The notes under the pieces: model-generated
Seen by the model: only the letters and a program-made list of their open reading frames with translations
Told to the model about the DNA's origin: nothing
The model's database searches: none
Origin: Branchinecta lynchi
Lineage: Eukaryota; Arthropoda; Branchiopoda; Anostraca; Branchinectidae
Reading direction: 5' to 3'
Assembly: GCA_023053575.1 (NCBI GenBank)
Contig: JAKZAP010000012.1
Location: 22,432,780 to 22,496,779, forward strand
Length of the DNA stretch: 64,000 nt
Shown: piece after piece, positions 34,445 through 45,360 of the stretch
Layout: every line of letters begins with the position of its first letter
Position numbering within the stretch: position 1 is the first letter of the stretch
Position numbers and translations under genes: made by a program

Positions 34445-35250
34445 AAAGCTTGGATATTTCAGACAGATTTCGCCAGTGTTGCCAAGTGTGACACTGCTGG
34501 TGCTTTTTGACACCTTTTGCCTCTGGGTGACACCGCGACACTTTTTGTCTTAAAGTGATATCTTTTTTTTAATAATGACACTTCTTATGTCAAAAAAGCA
34601 CTTTTTCATTTACTTTACTAAAGTGACGGATTACCGCCCCAAAACACTGCCAAAACATGTACTTTACTTTGATTTAGTACACAAAAACAGTTTGGAGCCC
34701 TTAATAAAGCTGATTTTCGATTACATTTTGTTACAAAACTGTCCAAACTTTTTGTCAGCAGTTGTAACGTCTGTGAGTCGAGCTCTTGGCAACCCTGGAT
34801 TTCGTCTCCGTAGGCGGTAGGCCTGTGTCAGTATCTATAGTGTCTTTAGCCTTTCTTCCCATGAAGTATTTTTCGGTGCGATGCAAAACTTCGTCATTCG
34901 GCGTTGCATCTTTTTGAGTGCATTTGAATCTTGTTGTAGAGTGGTCTTACGGGTCAGTGCCTATACTCGAAGATTGTATATTCACATTATATATTTCACA
35001 TATTTATATTATACATTCCTATACTAACAAGGAATTTGAGCAGTTTGGCTCAGTCATATAAAAATCCTCAATTTTGGGGCATGGTGCTACAGCGTTGGGA
35101 CATCAATCTTTGCAGCAAGGGCGCGGCACTCCCATACAAATCTATTTGATAAGCAATTCAGTAGATTTCTTTGGGAGTACCATGCCCTACAACTATGCCC
35201 CGGATTTGAGGATTTGCGGATGACTAGCTTGCCTAGGACCGGGATCATTA
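34445..35250. other. No gene; weak hairpin at 35068-35215
   Basis: GACACTTTTTG-type phrases recur at 34490-34640. CCTCAATTTTGGGGCATGGT at 35068 pairs imperfectly with TATGCCCCGGATTTGAGG near 35197-35214, perhaps a small degenerate MITE. Confidence 0.4.
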
Positions 35251-37040
35251 ACTTTAATAATAAAAATAATACAGAGCAAGAGAAAAGGATTTTGCTTCTA
35301 AATAACTCCAAAAAAAATTTGAGTATTCGAACTGATCAGAGTTAAAAATCCCATCAACCATGCACTTGAAACTATTGATCGATTCAGCATTAACCGCATC
35401 TTCGGTAAGGCTGTTCCAAGGATCAACAAGTCTGTTGCCAAAACCCCACTTAAAAACGTCCTTGTGGAATCTTGATTTTGCAAGCTTTTGCGTGTGCCCT
35501 CGATGATGACGGTTAATGCTGAATCTTACTAAATCAGTCACTTCAAAATTGTCATAACTTCCATTGATTAATTTGAATGTTTCAATCAGGTCTCTTCTAA
35601 AAGTCTGTATGCAATAGAGGGAAGGCCCAACTTGGCTAATCTCACTAGGTAGGGAAGATCGCGCAGATCTGGTACGAACTTCCTAGCTCTCCGTTGAATT
35701 TTTGGGATCCCAAAACGGAAGTGGAGGGATACCTATGACATCGCAAAAGTTGTCCGTCTGCCCGTCCTTCCGTCTGTTAGCACGATAACTCTCGAAGGAG
35801 TTGAGATATTTTGGTCAAACTTGGTATGAGGATCTTTAGGACAAGTATAGGTCAAGTTCGAAGATGGGCTATGTAGCTCTATATTTAGGGGTGGGGGAGG
35901 GGTTTAAAATTAAGGGGAACAAAAAATATTTTTTCAAAGCTAATGGAATAGTCGAATTAGAGGTAAGGATACATGATGAATCCGAATATGAAATTTATTT
36001 TCTTGCCGGACAAATAGATCACCCGGAATCCGGCGAAAACCGGAAAATTTGTGGAAAATAAAAGTTTAATATGAAGTTGATTGGGATACCTATGACATCG
36101 CAAAAGTTGTCCGTCTGTCCGTCCGTCCGTCTGTTAGCACGATAACTCTCGAAGGAGTTGAGATATTTTGATCAAACTTGGCATGAGGATCTTTAGGTCA
36201 AAGTATAGGTCAAGTTCGAAGATGGGCTATGTAGCTCTATATTTAGGGGTGGGGGAGGGGTTTGAAATTAAGGGGAACACAAAATATTTTTAAAAGCTAA
36301 TGGGATAGTCGATTTAGGGGCAGGGAAACGTGCTGAGTCCGAATATGAAAATTATTTTCTCGCCGGACAATTAGTTTGGCCGGAATCCGACCGAAACCGG
36401 AGAATTTGTTTAAAGTAAAAGTTTTATTTAAATTTGATAAGATGATCGATTTGCGGGTAAGAAGACATGCTGAATTCGCATATGACAATCATTTTCTCAC
36501 CGGACGTATATGTCGCCCGGAATCCGGCTGAAATCGGAAAATTTGTCAAAAGTTAAAGTTTAATCTGAAGTCGATTAGAGGTTGGATACTTGGATGTAGG
36601 GGAAAGGAGACATGCTGAATTCGTTTTGAGCTTTTTTTTGCCGGACAAGTAGTTTCGGAATGACGGCAGAAGTAAGGCAGGAAGTTTCGATCTGCTTGGT
36701 CAAAATAGAATTGACTTCAAAGGGTAAACACAAATGCTGAATCCATATCTGAACTTGTTTTTCTGATATGATTAGCTATTCGGCTTTTATCTGTTTCTAA
36801 ATTTCGATAGTAAAAGTGTTCAAGTAGTCTGGCGAAGACTTGATCTGGCGAAGACAAGACCCAATTGTCTGGATCAAATTTGAACTTTGGGATCCCATCG
36901 AAACCTTTGGTCTTATTTCATAAGCCTCAGTCTCACAATTGTGATATGGCCTCACTGTGGTGTGGCCATATTCAACAATCGGGTGAACCATCGATTTGAA
37001 AAGAAGAATTTCGAACGACTTTTGGAAAATCCCCACTTAC
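35250..37040 (-). pseudogene. LINE reverse transcriptase C-terminus split by a GGGATCCC element
   Basis: On the minus strand, 37040 to about 36917 encodes the thumb piece FEILLFKSMVHPIVEYG then RPYHNCETEAYE. After the insertion, 35697 to 35254 continues IQRRARKFVPDLRDLPY, RLAKLGLPSL, a frame shift, then RHHRGHTQKLAKSRFHKDVF, FGNRLVDPWNSLTEDAVNA and a stop. The two halves join where L2/CR1 LINEs read E.(K)IQRR, so they are one element. The 3' end has a (TTA)n-like tail near 35250-35270. At least one frameshift near 35590 is present in the second half. Confidence 0.8.
35698..36916 (+). repeat. GGGATCCC family copy inserted in a LINE, with internal duplication
   Basis: Ends TTTTTGGGATCCCAAAACG and CTTTGGGATCCCATCGAAAC then CTTTGGTCTTAT, bounded on both sides by LINE coding sequence in the opposite orientation. 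The 5' segment from GGGATACCTATGACATCGC is repeated at 36084, so the copy carries about 370 bp twice. Confidence 0.9.
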
Positions 37041-37390
37041 GTTTGCATATTTCAAAGTACACCTTCATAGTGGGCGAAGTTCTGATTCCACGATTATCCC
37101 TAAGTCGGTCTCTTTCTCGTGGCTTAGCTGGGTCTTGTGGTATCCAAGTTCGTTCTTGGTACTTCAGGACCTAGTTGTAATCAGACCATTTGTGATGCTG
37201 TGAGCGGATTGTTGTAGCATAATAAAGCTTGGATTTTAGAGCACGTTGTTATCAGATATTTAATAGGGCTTGGATGGGCTGACCTTAACTGAGCGGAACC
37301 ATACCTTATAAGCCACGACACGACTTCCGCTAATACCTTGTTGCAACCAAACTGAATCACAGTGGACGGTCTAGCTGGGTCGTGCGTCCT
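37041..37390. other. No recognisable gene
   Basis: Nothing supported between the two LINE relics. Confidence 0.45.
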
Positions 37391-37885
37391 ACAAGTTCTA
37401 TTTATACGGCTGTTGCACTTCCTCACATTCTTTTTCCGTCTGCTTTCTTTTCTTCTTTCCGTCCTTCTGAACTTTCTGCGCTAAAAGTTACTTATTATAA
37501 ATTCTCTAAATTCCTTCTTGGTTTCCCGATTTCTGCGAGTAACTCTTTCCTAACTTCGAATTTTAAAGTGAAGAATCCTTTGGAAACTTTAAATAGTAAA
37601 ATTCAGAACTTTCATAAAAAGGCTGACAACATTCTTCTTCATCACAACCTTTTTCCTTTTTTCACAAAAAAATCCCCTGCTTAGTTTGTTTATTTTGAGC
37701 TTCGTTTTCTTTTTTTTTCTTTCATGTACTTCATTGTATATTTAGTTGGCTAATTTGTTTTTAATGGTCAGCTGTTTATTAGTATGTAAGTGAGTGTGAG
37801 TTTGACTGACATGTTGTTGTTCCTTTTTATACATTACTCTTCAGTTTTGAAGGATTCAAATAAATAATAATAAAATAATAAAAAG
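37390..37885 (+). pseudogene. LINE C-terminal fragment and 3' UTR
   Basis: Frame to the stop at 37684 reads SELSALKVTYYKFSKFLLGF, then LETLNSKIQNFHKKAD and LFPFF, a pattern seen at the C-terminus of several LINE clades (YYKF.K..LG.P). About 170 bases of T-rich 3' UTR follow, then AATAAATAATAATAAAATAA at 37860-37880 as tail. It is 5'-truncated and lacks the catalytic core. Orientation is opposite to the relic at 35250-37040. Confidence 0.55.
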
Positions 37886-38007
37886 ACAGGATGAAATTCG
37901 TATTTGAGACACATGAAAATATTTCTAGAAGACCTAAAAATTTTCCCAGGGTGTGTGGGCCGCTCGTTACAGCATCATGACCTAGCGTGGGACTTTTAAT
38001 CAAAAGC

Positions 38008-38395
38008 TACACTGTCAGAAGTTTCATAACAGATAGCGTATAACACTTTCAAGAATAACACCTTTTCACTTAGAAATAAAGTGTTATGACCAATTAAGTT
38101 TACACTATTTCGTGCCTAGATCTCCAACTGCACCTTCAATTGGTAAAAATACCAACGGGAACGAAAGAAACATAACAGATAAGATCCCAAAGTGTTATCT
38201 GTTGAAACCGCGCATCCTTCTGCTGTCGTTATGTAACTTCTGACAGTGTAGTATGTTTACCTATTGAAGGTGTTGTTGGAGATCTAGGCACGAAATAATA
38301 AAAACTTAATTGGTCATAACACTTTATTTCTAAGTGAAAAGGTGTTATTCTTGAAAGTGTTATGCGGAATCTCTTATGAAACTTCTGACAGTGTA
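38008..38395. mobile_element. Composite MITE, CACTGTCAGAAGTT ends with an extra internal end
   Basis: Outer ends TACACTGTCAGAAGTTTCAT and ATGAAACTTCTGACAGTGTA are perfect inverses. Arms of ~130 bp (ATAACACTTTCAAGAATAAC...) pair. Between the arms sits a half element ending TAACTTCTGACAGTGTA at 38250 that carries the CTGTTGAAACCGCGCATCC block of the sister copy at 59902. Confidence 0.85.
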
Positions 38396-38511
38396 GGGGG
38401 ATCTAATCCACCATTAGGCGGCCCTTTGCTTTGCTTTTTAACTTGTTAGTTTGTACGGAACGGACAAACTCTCTATGTTACATCTGGATTTGAATATTTC
38501 TCTCATTGCAG

Positions 38512-39097
38512 GTTGTCCCGGAACAAGTCTACCAAACCTGGCTATTCCCGTGTGAGCCCGCCTCAGCAGTTCATGCGCGAACGTTATTTCCTCGAATTCT
38601 CAAAACGTCGCCCGATGTCTGGCGCAAAATCTGGAGATCGTCGTGACTCCGTCGTGACCTTGTCCGGAAGCAGGCCAGGCCATCCGACACTTCTTGAGTT
38701 GAAGAAAAGCTATAGTCAACCCGTTTCGCCTATTCAAACTCCGCAAACGCCTCCAAACGATCCACAAACGCCACCTCCCCAAAGTGACACGGAACCGCAG
38801 TACGGTTCAAGTATGCAAGATGTCTTAGTTGGAGTTTTCGTTAAGCCGTCCAACGGCTGGAGTGTTTCGAAGTTGACGCGCAAACTTTCAAAACTGTTTA
38901 CTGGGCACGACCCGCTGTTTTCGTCCCTGCCAGATATAGCAGATAGCTCATCGTCGCCTGTTCGGCTCAACAGACTGGGGCGAACGCCGTCTAGTGACGA
39001 TTTAAACAGCATTCCGGATGTTATTGTTTGCCCGTCGGCTCGACCGGAAGTGACGCATGCGTACGAGTCGGATGATGGACAAGACCCGTTAGACTAG
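38512..39097 (+). CDS. Probable terminal coding exon of an unrecognised host gene
   Basis: A pyrimidine tract ending TTTCTCTCATTGCAG precedes 38512. The frame stays open for 194 codons to TAG at 39095-39097. Composition is GC-richer and codon use more even than in the flanking repeats. The peptide is basic at the start (LSRNKSTKPGYSRVS, FLEFSKRRPMSG), has a Pro/Thr/Gln-rich middle (QTPQTPPNDPQTPPPQSD), a stretch WSVSKLTRKLSKLFTGHDPL, and an acidic end YESDDGQDPLD. It looks like a disordered cytoplasmic tail with several Arg-x-x-Ser sites. The single G before the first full codon completes the AG left by the exon at 14203. Family unknown; the first codon shown is not a start. Confidence 0.6.
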
Positions 39098-39309
39098 GAT
39101 CGAAAACGTTAGACGTATACGTGTGTCAGGAAGAGCGATAATAGTAGCTTTTGTTAGGCTTCACCTTCCAGCTTACCAGAGATATGGGTCGTCCATGCAG
39201 CGAGCTAACTCGGAAACTATGAAAACGACGATAGTTGATTTCGCTATCATTCAAAATTTGTGGATGTCCTTTTTTGCTTCGCTTCCAATCACAACTCTTA
39301 AAAGACCTG

Positions 39310-39640
39310 TCTTACCTAACCTACTTCCATTATCACTCCATATATTTCTAAACCAGCAGGCCCCAATTTCGTACGGTACATTCTAACCCCTCTAACAGAA
39401 CCACGCTGATTTTCTCACTTGACCTGTTTTGCTACCTTCGATGTGTATCACGCTGTGGACGGTTGTCTGCGAGAAGTTTTTCCATCGGAAAAACCGGTTA
39501 TGTAAATTGTTTCCCTGATTTCGCTATAAGTCAACGGGTCTCGGAAATGGCTTGAAACAGCCGAACAGTGGGTTATTTGTTGAAACCACAGCCTAGTTTT
39601 AAAGTATTCATATATTTTAAAACACTGTAAGTTGAAGAGT
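39310..39640 (+). repeat. Interspersed repeat X, copy 2
   Basis: Aligns with 10840-11180 from TATCACTCCATATATTTC to ATATTTTAAAACACTG. It may sit in the 3' UTR or just downstream of the exon at 38512-39097. Confidence 0.75.
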
Positions 39641-40846
39641 ACATAGTGCAAGGGGTCCTTCTTGTTTCCCCATACACCACTCATTTGCATATTAACCATG
39701 TCCCCGTTGGCCTTTGTGACGGGTTCTGGAAGCTGGGGTGCCAATGACCCGGACTTCCGTCGTCTACGAAAACGGACATCTGGTATCCGTAAGAAAAATT
39801 TGGAAGGTGAAGCCTGGCTTTTAGTAATGCGGGTTCCTTTCGTTGTAAGACGTTGTGGTGCTGAGTTAGTGTGCTAAATTGGTTAAAGGTGTTAAGTAAA
39901 CACCTTCGTTAAATTTGTTACATTTTTTCGTAAAAGTATCTTCATTCAAAACCTGACCGTAAACGGCACACCATTAACGTACATCAACAAGTAAATAATC
40001 AGCTGGAGGGGAGAGCGGAGGTAGTGACCAGGTGGTGGGGGGGGGGGGCAAGAGATCAGGGATACTTACAGCTTTTTTTTTTATTCTTGAAGTAAGTTGA
40101 AATTTAGATTATTGAAGCTGCACGAGACAGCCACTGTGATATCAGCGAGCTGTATTTTTTTCAAGCAGGGAATAGTAATTTTCAATGGTGGTAGCGCAAA
40201 GAAATTTGGCAAACTGGATTCGTATAAATAAAACTTCCAATACGTGTGGAAATTAGTATCCTTCAAGGTCTTTTGTGTCTTTCCCTCTTAGTTCAGGAGC
40301 TCTACTCTGTCAAGCGTTGTAATTGCTCAAATTTGATTATCTCCGACTGTGTAATAACAATATTGTTTGTTTATTTAGCTCAAAAGCCATACTAGGTCAA
40401 AGACAAGTATGACGTAACAGAAAATTACTGCTACATCTTACATGACATAACTTACAACTCTTTGAGTACATATTCACAAACTTCCACTATGAGATTGGGG
40501 TTCGTGGAATTTATGATACTGGTAGTAAGACCAACCCCCAACAAATTTTACCCTCAGATGCGAAAGCGCTTGTTACTCGCGGAGGAAGTCGGCACCTTGC
40601 AAAGGGGGAAAGTTTTTCATTTTAACCCTGTTCCCTGTAATAGCGTAACCTGTATGCTTTGTAATGAGGGAGTTCTCAAACTAGCAAGGAGTAAGTCAAA
40701 ACAAGGAGAGTGTTCTACCCCTCTAACAATGGTAACTATTAGCTACTATTTAATTCCGCCTCATGAAAAGTTACAACGTTGACCGTCCCAGCCTTCTCGG
40801 TTAGTAACTAATAGTAGTAACTATTTGCTTACCTCGCTCGGGAGCG
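39641..40846. other. No recognisable gene
   Basis: A poly-G run at 40037-40048 and AATAAA near 40226 are the only notable features; the latter could serve the exon at 38512 but is over 1.1 kb from its stop. Confidence 0.45.
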
Positions 40847-41018
40847 TACACTGTAAACAAAAAAAAATCTTATTTGCTACTAGGATTAATATTATCTATA
40901 CTGAGATAAGATTATTTATAACTCGGATTAATCCTATCCCAATAGAGATAAGATGAATCCCAGTAACAAATGCTGCAGTTAGCTTTAATCCTTTCTCGGA
41001 GAAACTTTTTACGGTGTA
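40847..41018. mobile_element. Small MITE, TACACTGTAAA ends (172 bp)
   Basis: Left TACACTGTAAACAAAAAAA, right TTTTTACGGTGTA (inverse with one mismatch), TA at both edges. The interior forms a hairpin from ATTTGCTACTAGGATTA to its inverse near 40970. Confidence 0.7.
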
Positions 41019-41611
41019 GTAAGCATGGCAACTAGAATCTCTTTGAAGTCATTGGTCCGATTAGATCGTGGCATGATGTTTTACTGAAAATAGAAAAATG
41101 TGTTCCAGCGCTGGAACACGTTTCTGGCTTCTTGGCGATGAGGTGCCTCGTCGCCAAGAACCAGAATCCGTGACGTCATGCGTAGTAACTACAGTCAGTT
41201 GGGTAGAACACGCTCAAGGTCTGTGACATGTATTTTCAAAAGTGTTTTTTGCACATTTCGTTTTCTGATGGCGCTAAAGAAATACGTCAGCTGAGCTATC
41301 TTCCAGCGATATTTCAGACCTTCTTTTTTTGTTAGGTTTTCTTCTTAGCTTAGCTTATTTAAATAGATCAAAAATATATCCCGAAAGCAATTTCCACCCG
41401 AAGAGAGGGTGGCAGCATTCATGCATGTATTACACATACAAAAAAGAAGAAAAGAGACTAGCCTAAACATAACCAACCAAATACAACGAAAAGAGTTGTC
41501 GATTTTTTTTAAGCATTTAGCACGAAGCATTTTTAGCACGAAGCATTTACTGATTATGATTCAGCATTATCAACCTTACAACTACCGTCCCTTTACGACC
41601 GTCGGTTCAGT
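41019..41611. other. No gene; two hairpins at 41103-41165
   Basis: GTTCCAGCGCTGGAAC is a perfect palindrome. TTCTTGGCGATGAGGTGCC then TCGTCGCCAAGAA forms an inverted repeat immediately after. No ORF supported. Confidence 0.5.
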
Positions 41612-42522
41612 TTGATATGCAAATTTGGTCAATTCCTTCTACGAAGTGACAAACATAGGGCTATACTACCACCGGTCATGCCGAATCGAGTTGACACTAG
41701 GTCCAAAAACAAAGAAAAACTGGTACCGCCTACCACACGAACAAATAGGTTTTCAAACACGTTCGTTCCGTATTACGGCGGGGCTAACGACTGACGAACC
41801 GAGCTTCAACCCACCACCCACAGTTCAAACATATCGAGATATATTACGACAACGCCTTGGCAACCGTCACCCCCCAACAACCAACGCAAATCTTCACATA
41901 TTCAAGACAAGAGAAGAAAACTGCATCTACCTTCGAGTCAAGACCAACGCCGTAATTACAAGAAAAACTGAGTTCGACTGGGGGAGAAGACAGGACCCCC
42001 TCTGCAGACTCTGCCAAAATGCCCAAGAAACGTTGCAGCATCTTCTCTTCGAATGCAATAGACCTTGCCCAAAGCTGACAATACTCAGATCCGAAGTCCT
42101 GAAGCAAAACCTACCTACTGACATCGAAGAAATATCGTCTACATCACTCCCCCCTAGACGCGAACGAGCAGTGTTCCTGCCGATCATCACCGCCCTCAAA
42201 TTCCTCTGCATTTCTTGAGAGTACCGTTCATCTCGGCCCAAGGTTGCCCTAACCTAACCTACCCAGTACCCAGCGATTCCAACCAAACCAAACCAACCAT
42301 CTAGTTATCAACCACAAGGAAGCCGAAAGGGTCCCATCCTGGAACCCAGGTGCTGACAAATTCAAAGAAGAAGACGTCAGTGTTTAATAAGTGCTGAAGT
42401 TTCTGTTCTTATTTGTGTCCTCTTTTAATTTGTAAGCCCAAGCGCCATTTAGTTGAGTCTCTTCTTGACTACGATAGCTTGTGTAAAATAAATGATTCTG
42501 ATTCTGATGATGATTCTGATTA
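41612..42522 (+). pseudogene. LINE C-terminus with CCHC zinc knuckle, 3' UTR and (GATTCT)n tail
   Basis: The frame running to the stop at 42218 (about 197 codons) contains TYRDILRQRLGNRHPPT, LRVKTNAVITRKTEFDWG, and the knuckle CRLCQNAQETLQHLLFEC (C-x2-C-x8-H-x4-C), which is typical of the end of many LINE polyproteins. About 270 bases of 3' UTR follow, then AATAAA at 42487-42492 and GATTCT repeats to 42522. The reverse transcriptase is missing, so it is a 5'-truncated copy. The first codon used (TTG 41625) is arbitrary. The coding part has no internal stop, implying a fairly young insertion. Confidence 0.72.
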
Positions 42523-42583
42523 ACGGGAATGGATGGAAATACTGTTGAAGTAGATTGGAATACTGTTATAAGTACGATGTGTC

Positions 42584-43045
42584 CTTTAAAGCTTAACCTA
42601 AAAGGGCTGAGGTAGGCCAACCTAGTTACCCATCGCATATTTTGTTTAATAGGCTTGAAGACCCGATGAAATTGCGTTACTTCGTTGCTCCGCTGTTCAC
42701 CTATAATCGTTTTTCAACCAGTGGACTTTTTCTGGCGGATTCGGGGTACCTCTATGCGCTTGTACCTGTGTTGTATGCTTGACAAAAGAGATTTACGAAA
42801 AATTCATGCTCAGGCACTCAGGAGTCTTCACCGAGTTCACCACTGGCCACTGAAAAGCCGCGTTTGCGTTGAGATTCAGATTTTCCGCCTCATAGTAGAA
42901 TTTGCGATGTGGTGGCGGCCGTAGATATTCTGAAGGTCAGTACTAGAGTAGTGGAAAATGAAAAAATCCCTTAATAGAATCCAAATAATTCAGTGTGTTC
43001 AGTTAAATGACGAAAAGATAAGTTGGCTTTTCAGTTAAACATTAG
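42584..43045. mobile_element. MITE, CTTAAAGTTTAA family, copy A
   Basis: Ends CTTTAAAGCTTAACCTAAAAG and CTTTTCAGTTAAACATTAG are imperfect inverses. Interior blocks (CTATGCGCTTGTACCTGTG, CTGAAAAGCCGCGTTTGCG) are shared with copies B (52966) and C (59463). Confidence 0.75.
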
Positions 43046-43378
43046 GAGAATTGGTGCAACTCGGTAACCTTCTCTCCTAGGGAAAGAGCCTAGATCGGGC
43101 ACTTGCGGAATGTTGCATTAAAGTTTTTGGGAAAGGTGCCAACTCGCTACTTATTCGTAGGCTATCTATCTTTTTTGTTCGTGAAGCATTGTTCAAACCG
43201 ATTTAATAAGCTGCATAAGAATTTTCCGCGTCTTTCTACAGCTACGATAACCCAAGCAGGCGGCGATCTGGTTAGAATTGCATAAGAGAAAATAGGATCG
43301 AGTTCTACTTTATTGCCCATATTTTTTATTGCCCGCTACGTCCTGCTCGCAAAATAAGCTGACTTGTGTAGTTCTTGT
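43046..43378. other. No recognisable gene
   Basis: One short ORF (43103-43285) with no motif. Confidence 0.45.
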
Positions 43379-43821
43379 CAGAGATGGGCGAATCCGAATC
43401 CCGATTCGGATTCGAATCCAGGGTACGTGCTTTCGGCCGGATTCCAATTCGGATTCGAATCTCCTGCTTGTCAAGCTGGATTCGGATTCGGACTCGGATT
43501 CCAAACCGTCAATCTTACGAATCCGCTAAAAATTCTAGACTGAATCCTTCCGGTTACCGTTTCCCCAATTTTTACAGATTGGGCTTACGCAATCCAGCTT
43601 TTTGGTCTCCACCACCAACCATCCTCAGTAATCTATCACGTTATCTGATTACCTTGTATATCACTGCTTTTTGTCACCTCTGATTTTTTAAATTCGAATC
43701 CTGATTCGATTCTGGATTCGAATCTTCAGCATGAAATGGTGGATTCGGAATCGGATTCGTACCTAGCCCAGGATTTGGATTCGGATTCGAATCCTTTCAT
43801 GATCGGATTCGCGCATCTCTG
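43379..43821. mobile_element. hAT-type MITE, CAGAGATGGGCG family, copy 2
   Basis: Ends CAGAGATGGGCGAATCCG and CGGATTCGCGCATCTCTG. Perfect 8-bp TSD GTTCTTGT at 43371-43378 and 43822-43829. The interior repeats GGATTCGAATCC many times. Non-coding. Confidence 0.93.
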
Positions 43822-43829
43822 GTTCTTGT

Positions 43830-44146
43830 GCAGCTTCTTCCACCAATTCGAACAATGGTTAAGGCACACTTTCCAAAACCTGTGATGCAAAACTACAAGA
43901 CTGTAGTGTCTATGTAGTGAGCTAAAATTCGGTAGTGTATCAGTCGAACAGGTAGATTTATGCATACAAGCCTGGCAGAAGTGATATAACAGTACCGTTG
44001 ATCTGTGGTATGGATCCAAGCGTTTGTTTTTAGTTTCGACGTCTTAACGGCTTTGATAGAAGTGTGGGTGGGGGATCTGTGCGAACAAAGCTTAGACCAT
44101 AACGAAAACAGTCGTTTGGAGGTTAGGCCACAGCATTAGCTGCGTT
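43830..44146. other. No recognisable gene
   Basis: Nothing supported. Confidence 0.45.
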
Positions 44147-44505
44147 TTTGCAGATACTATGCTATCTCATACACGGTCTAAAGTCGTTGTGCAGTTATCG
44201 GGGTATCTGATACCACGGTCAAAAAGCCTTTTTGCAGTTATCGTGGTATCTGGCCAGTTATCGTGGTAACTGATCGTGGTATCTGAAAAAGTCATCTCAC
44301 TTTCATCAGTTGTTGTCAAATTAGTTAGAAAGAAGTTTTACACTTAGTGATGTGACTGAATAACAGTTTTTCTCTTGGGCTAACTTCGAGGAGCGCGATT
44401 TCGGCGATGGTCGTTTCTGCAGAGCACTGCAAAAATGGCTAATTCCAAATCCAGTTACAGTGGTAACAGATACCATGGTATCTGCAAAACGAAACTATTG
44501 GCTCT
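44147..44505. mobile_element. MITE, GATACCATGGTATC family, uninterrupted copy
   Basis: Starts GCTGCGTTTTTGCAGATAC, ends GATACCATGGTATCTGCAAA then ACG. TATCGTGGTATCTG phrases recur in both orientations. Serves as the empty-site reference for the split copy at 14226-17300. Confidence 0.75.
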
Positions 44506-44865
44506 TTCCCAGGCATTCCAGTATAGATCTCGGCCTTGTTTTGGTCTTAAATTAATCCTACGCTAGCCTTTAGAATCACGGATGCATAATGTGTTTGTTT
44601 TCTTGCCGGTTGCTAGGCTGTTTCATGATTTGTTGCCGTTGATAGCTTAGTAAGAAGCGGTAGTTATTTATTGTGACCTTTTATACCGTGGTCGATGTTG
44701 CGTGACGTAAAAATTCAAATAAAGGTTATAAAGACACGAAAACTCACGAAGAACCACTGTCTTAAATTGCCACCCTCCTTCCAACAAATAGCAGCCACCA
44801 ACAGTTTGAAGATACGAGAGGAAGAGCTACTGTACGGCGAGATGTCGAAGTCTTGCAAACATTAG
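44506..44865. other. No recognisable gene
   Basis: Nothing supported. Confidence 0.45.
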
Positions 44866-44868
44866 AGG

Positions 44869-45265
44869 CATATTCTCGCCGTTCCCCGAGGACTCCTCGG
44901 GCCCTCGAAGGGAACGGCGAGAAAAGAGGGAGCCACTCCATGCGGACTCCGCGTACAGAAACAGGAACAATGGATTTTGTTCGAAAAAAAAATATGCAGT
45001 TGACAAATTAGTCCGGATCCACTTTATTTTTGGTTTTGTTAATTCTGATTGTTTTTAATTAATTTTACATCGCACCAACACCAGCAAAAACTGATTCCCC
45101 TCCGAATCTGAAATGGAGTCCTTTTTGATGATCGTGATGATAATCGGAGCATTCCCCGTCCGTGGGGACTCGCGGGAATACGGGGAGCGAGTCCCCTGGT
45201 CAAACAAAAAAGCGGGGACTCCTCAAGTGGAGTCCTCGGGGAACGGCGAGAATACGCCTTAGGAG
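44869..45265. mobile_element. MITE-like inverted-repeat element (~397 bp)
   Basis: The left arm GGCATATTCTCGCCGTTCCC then CGAGGACTCC is repeated inverted at the right end (GGAGTCCTCGGGGAACGGCG then AGAATACGCC). TAG or TTAG at both edges may be the TSD. Interior GC palindromes such as GGGACTCGCGGG. Confidence 0.75.
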
Positions 45266-45360
45266 CGTCATAGCATTCAAGGAGGATATCCGATGAAAAG
45301 AAAGGCGGAAAGGGACCGACAACAAGTTGGACCAAACGCCAATTGAAAGGCTATACCCTA

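Noticed and set aside
42235..42300. Telomere-like CCTAACCTAACC repeats
   Set aside because: Only two or three imperfect units inside a LINE 3' UTR.
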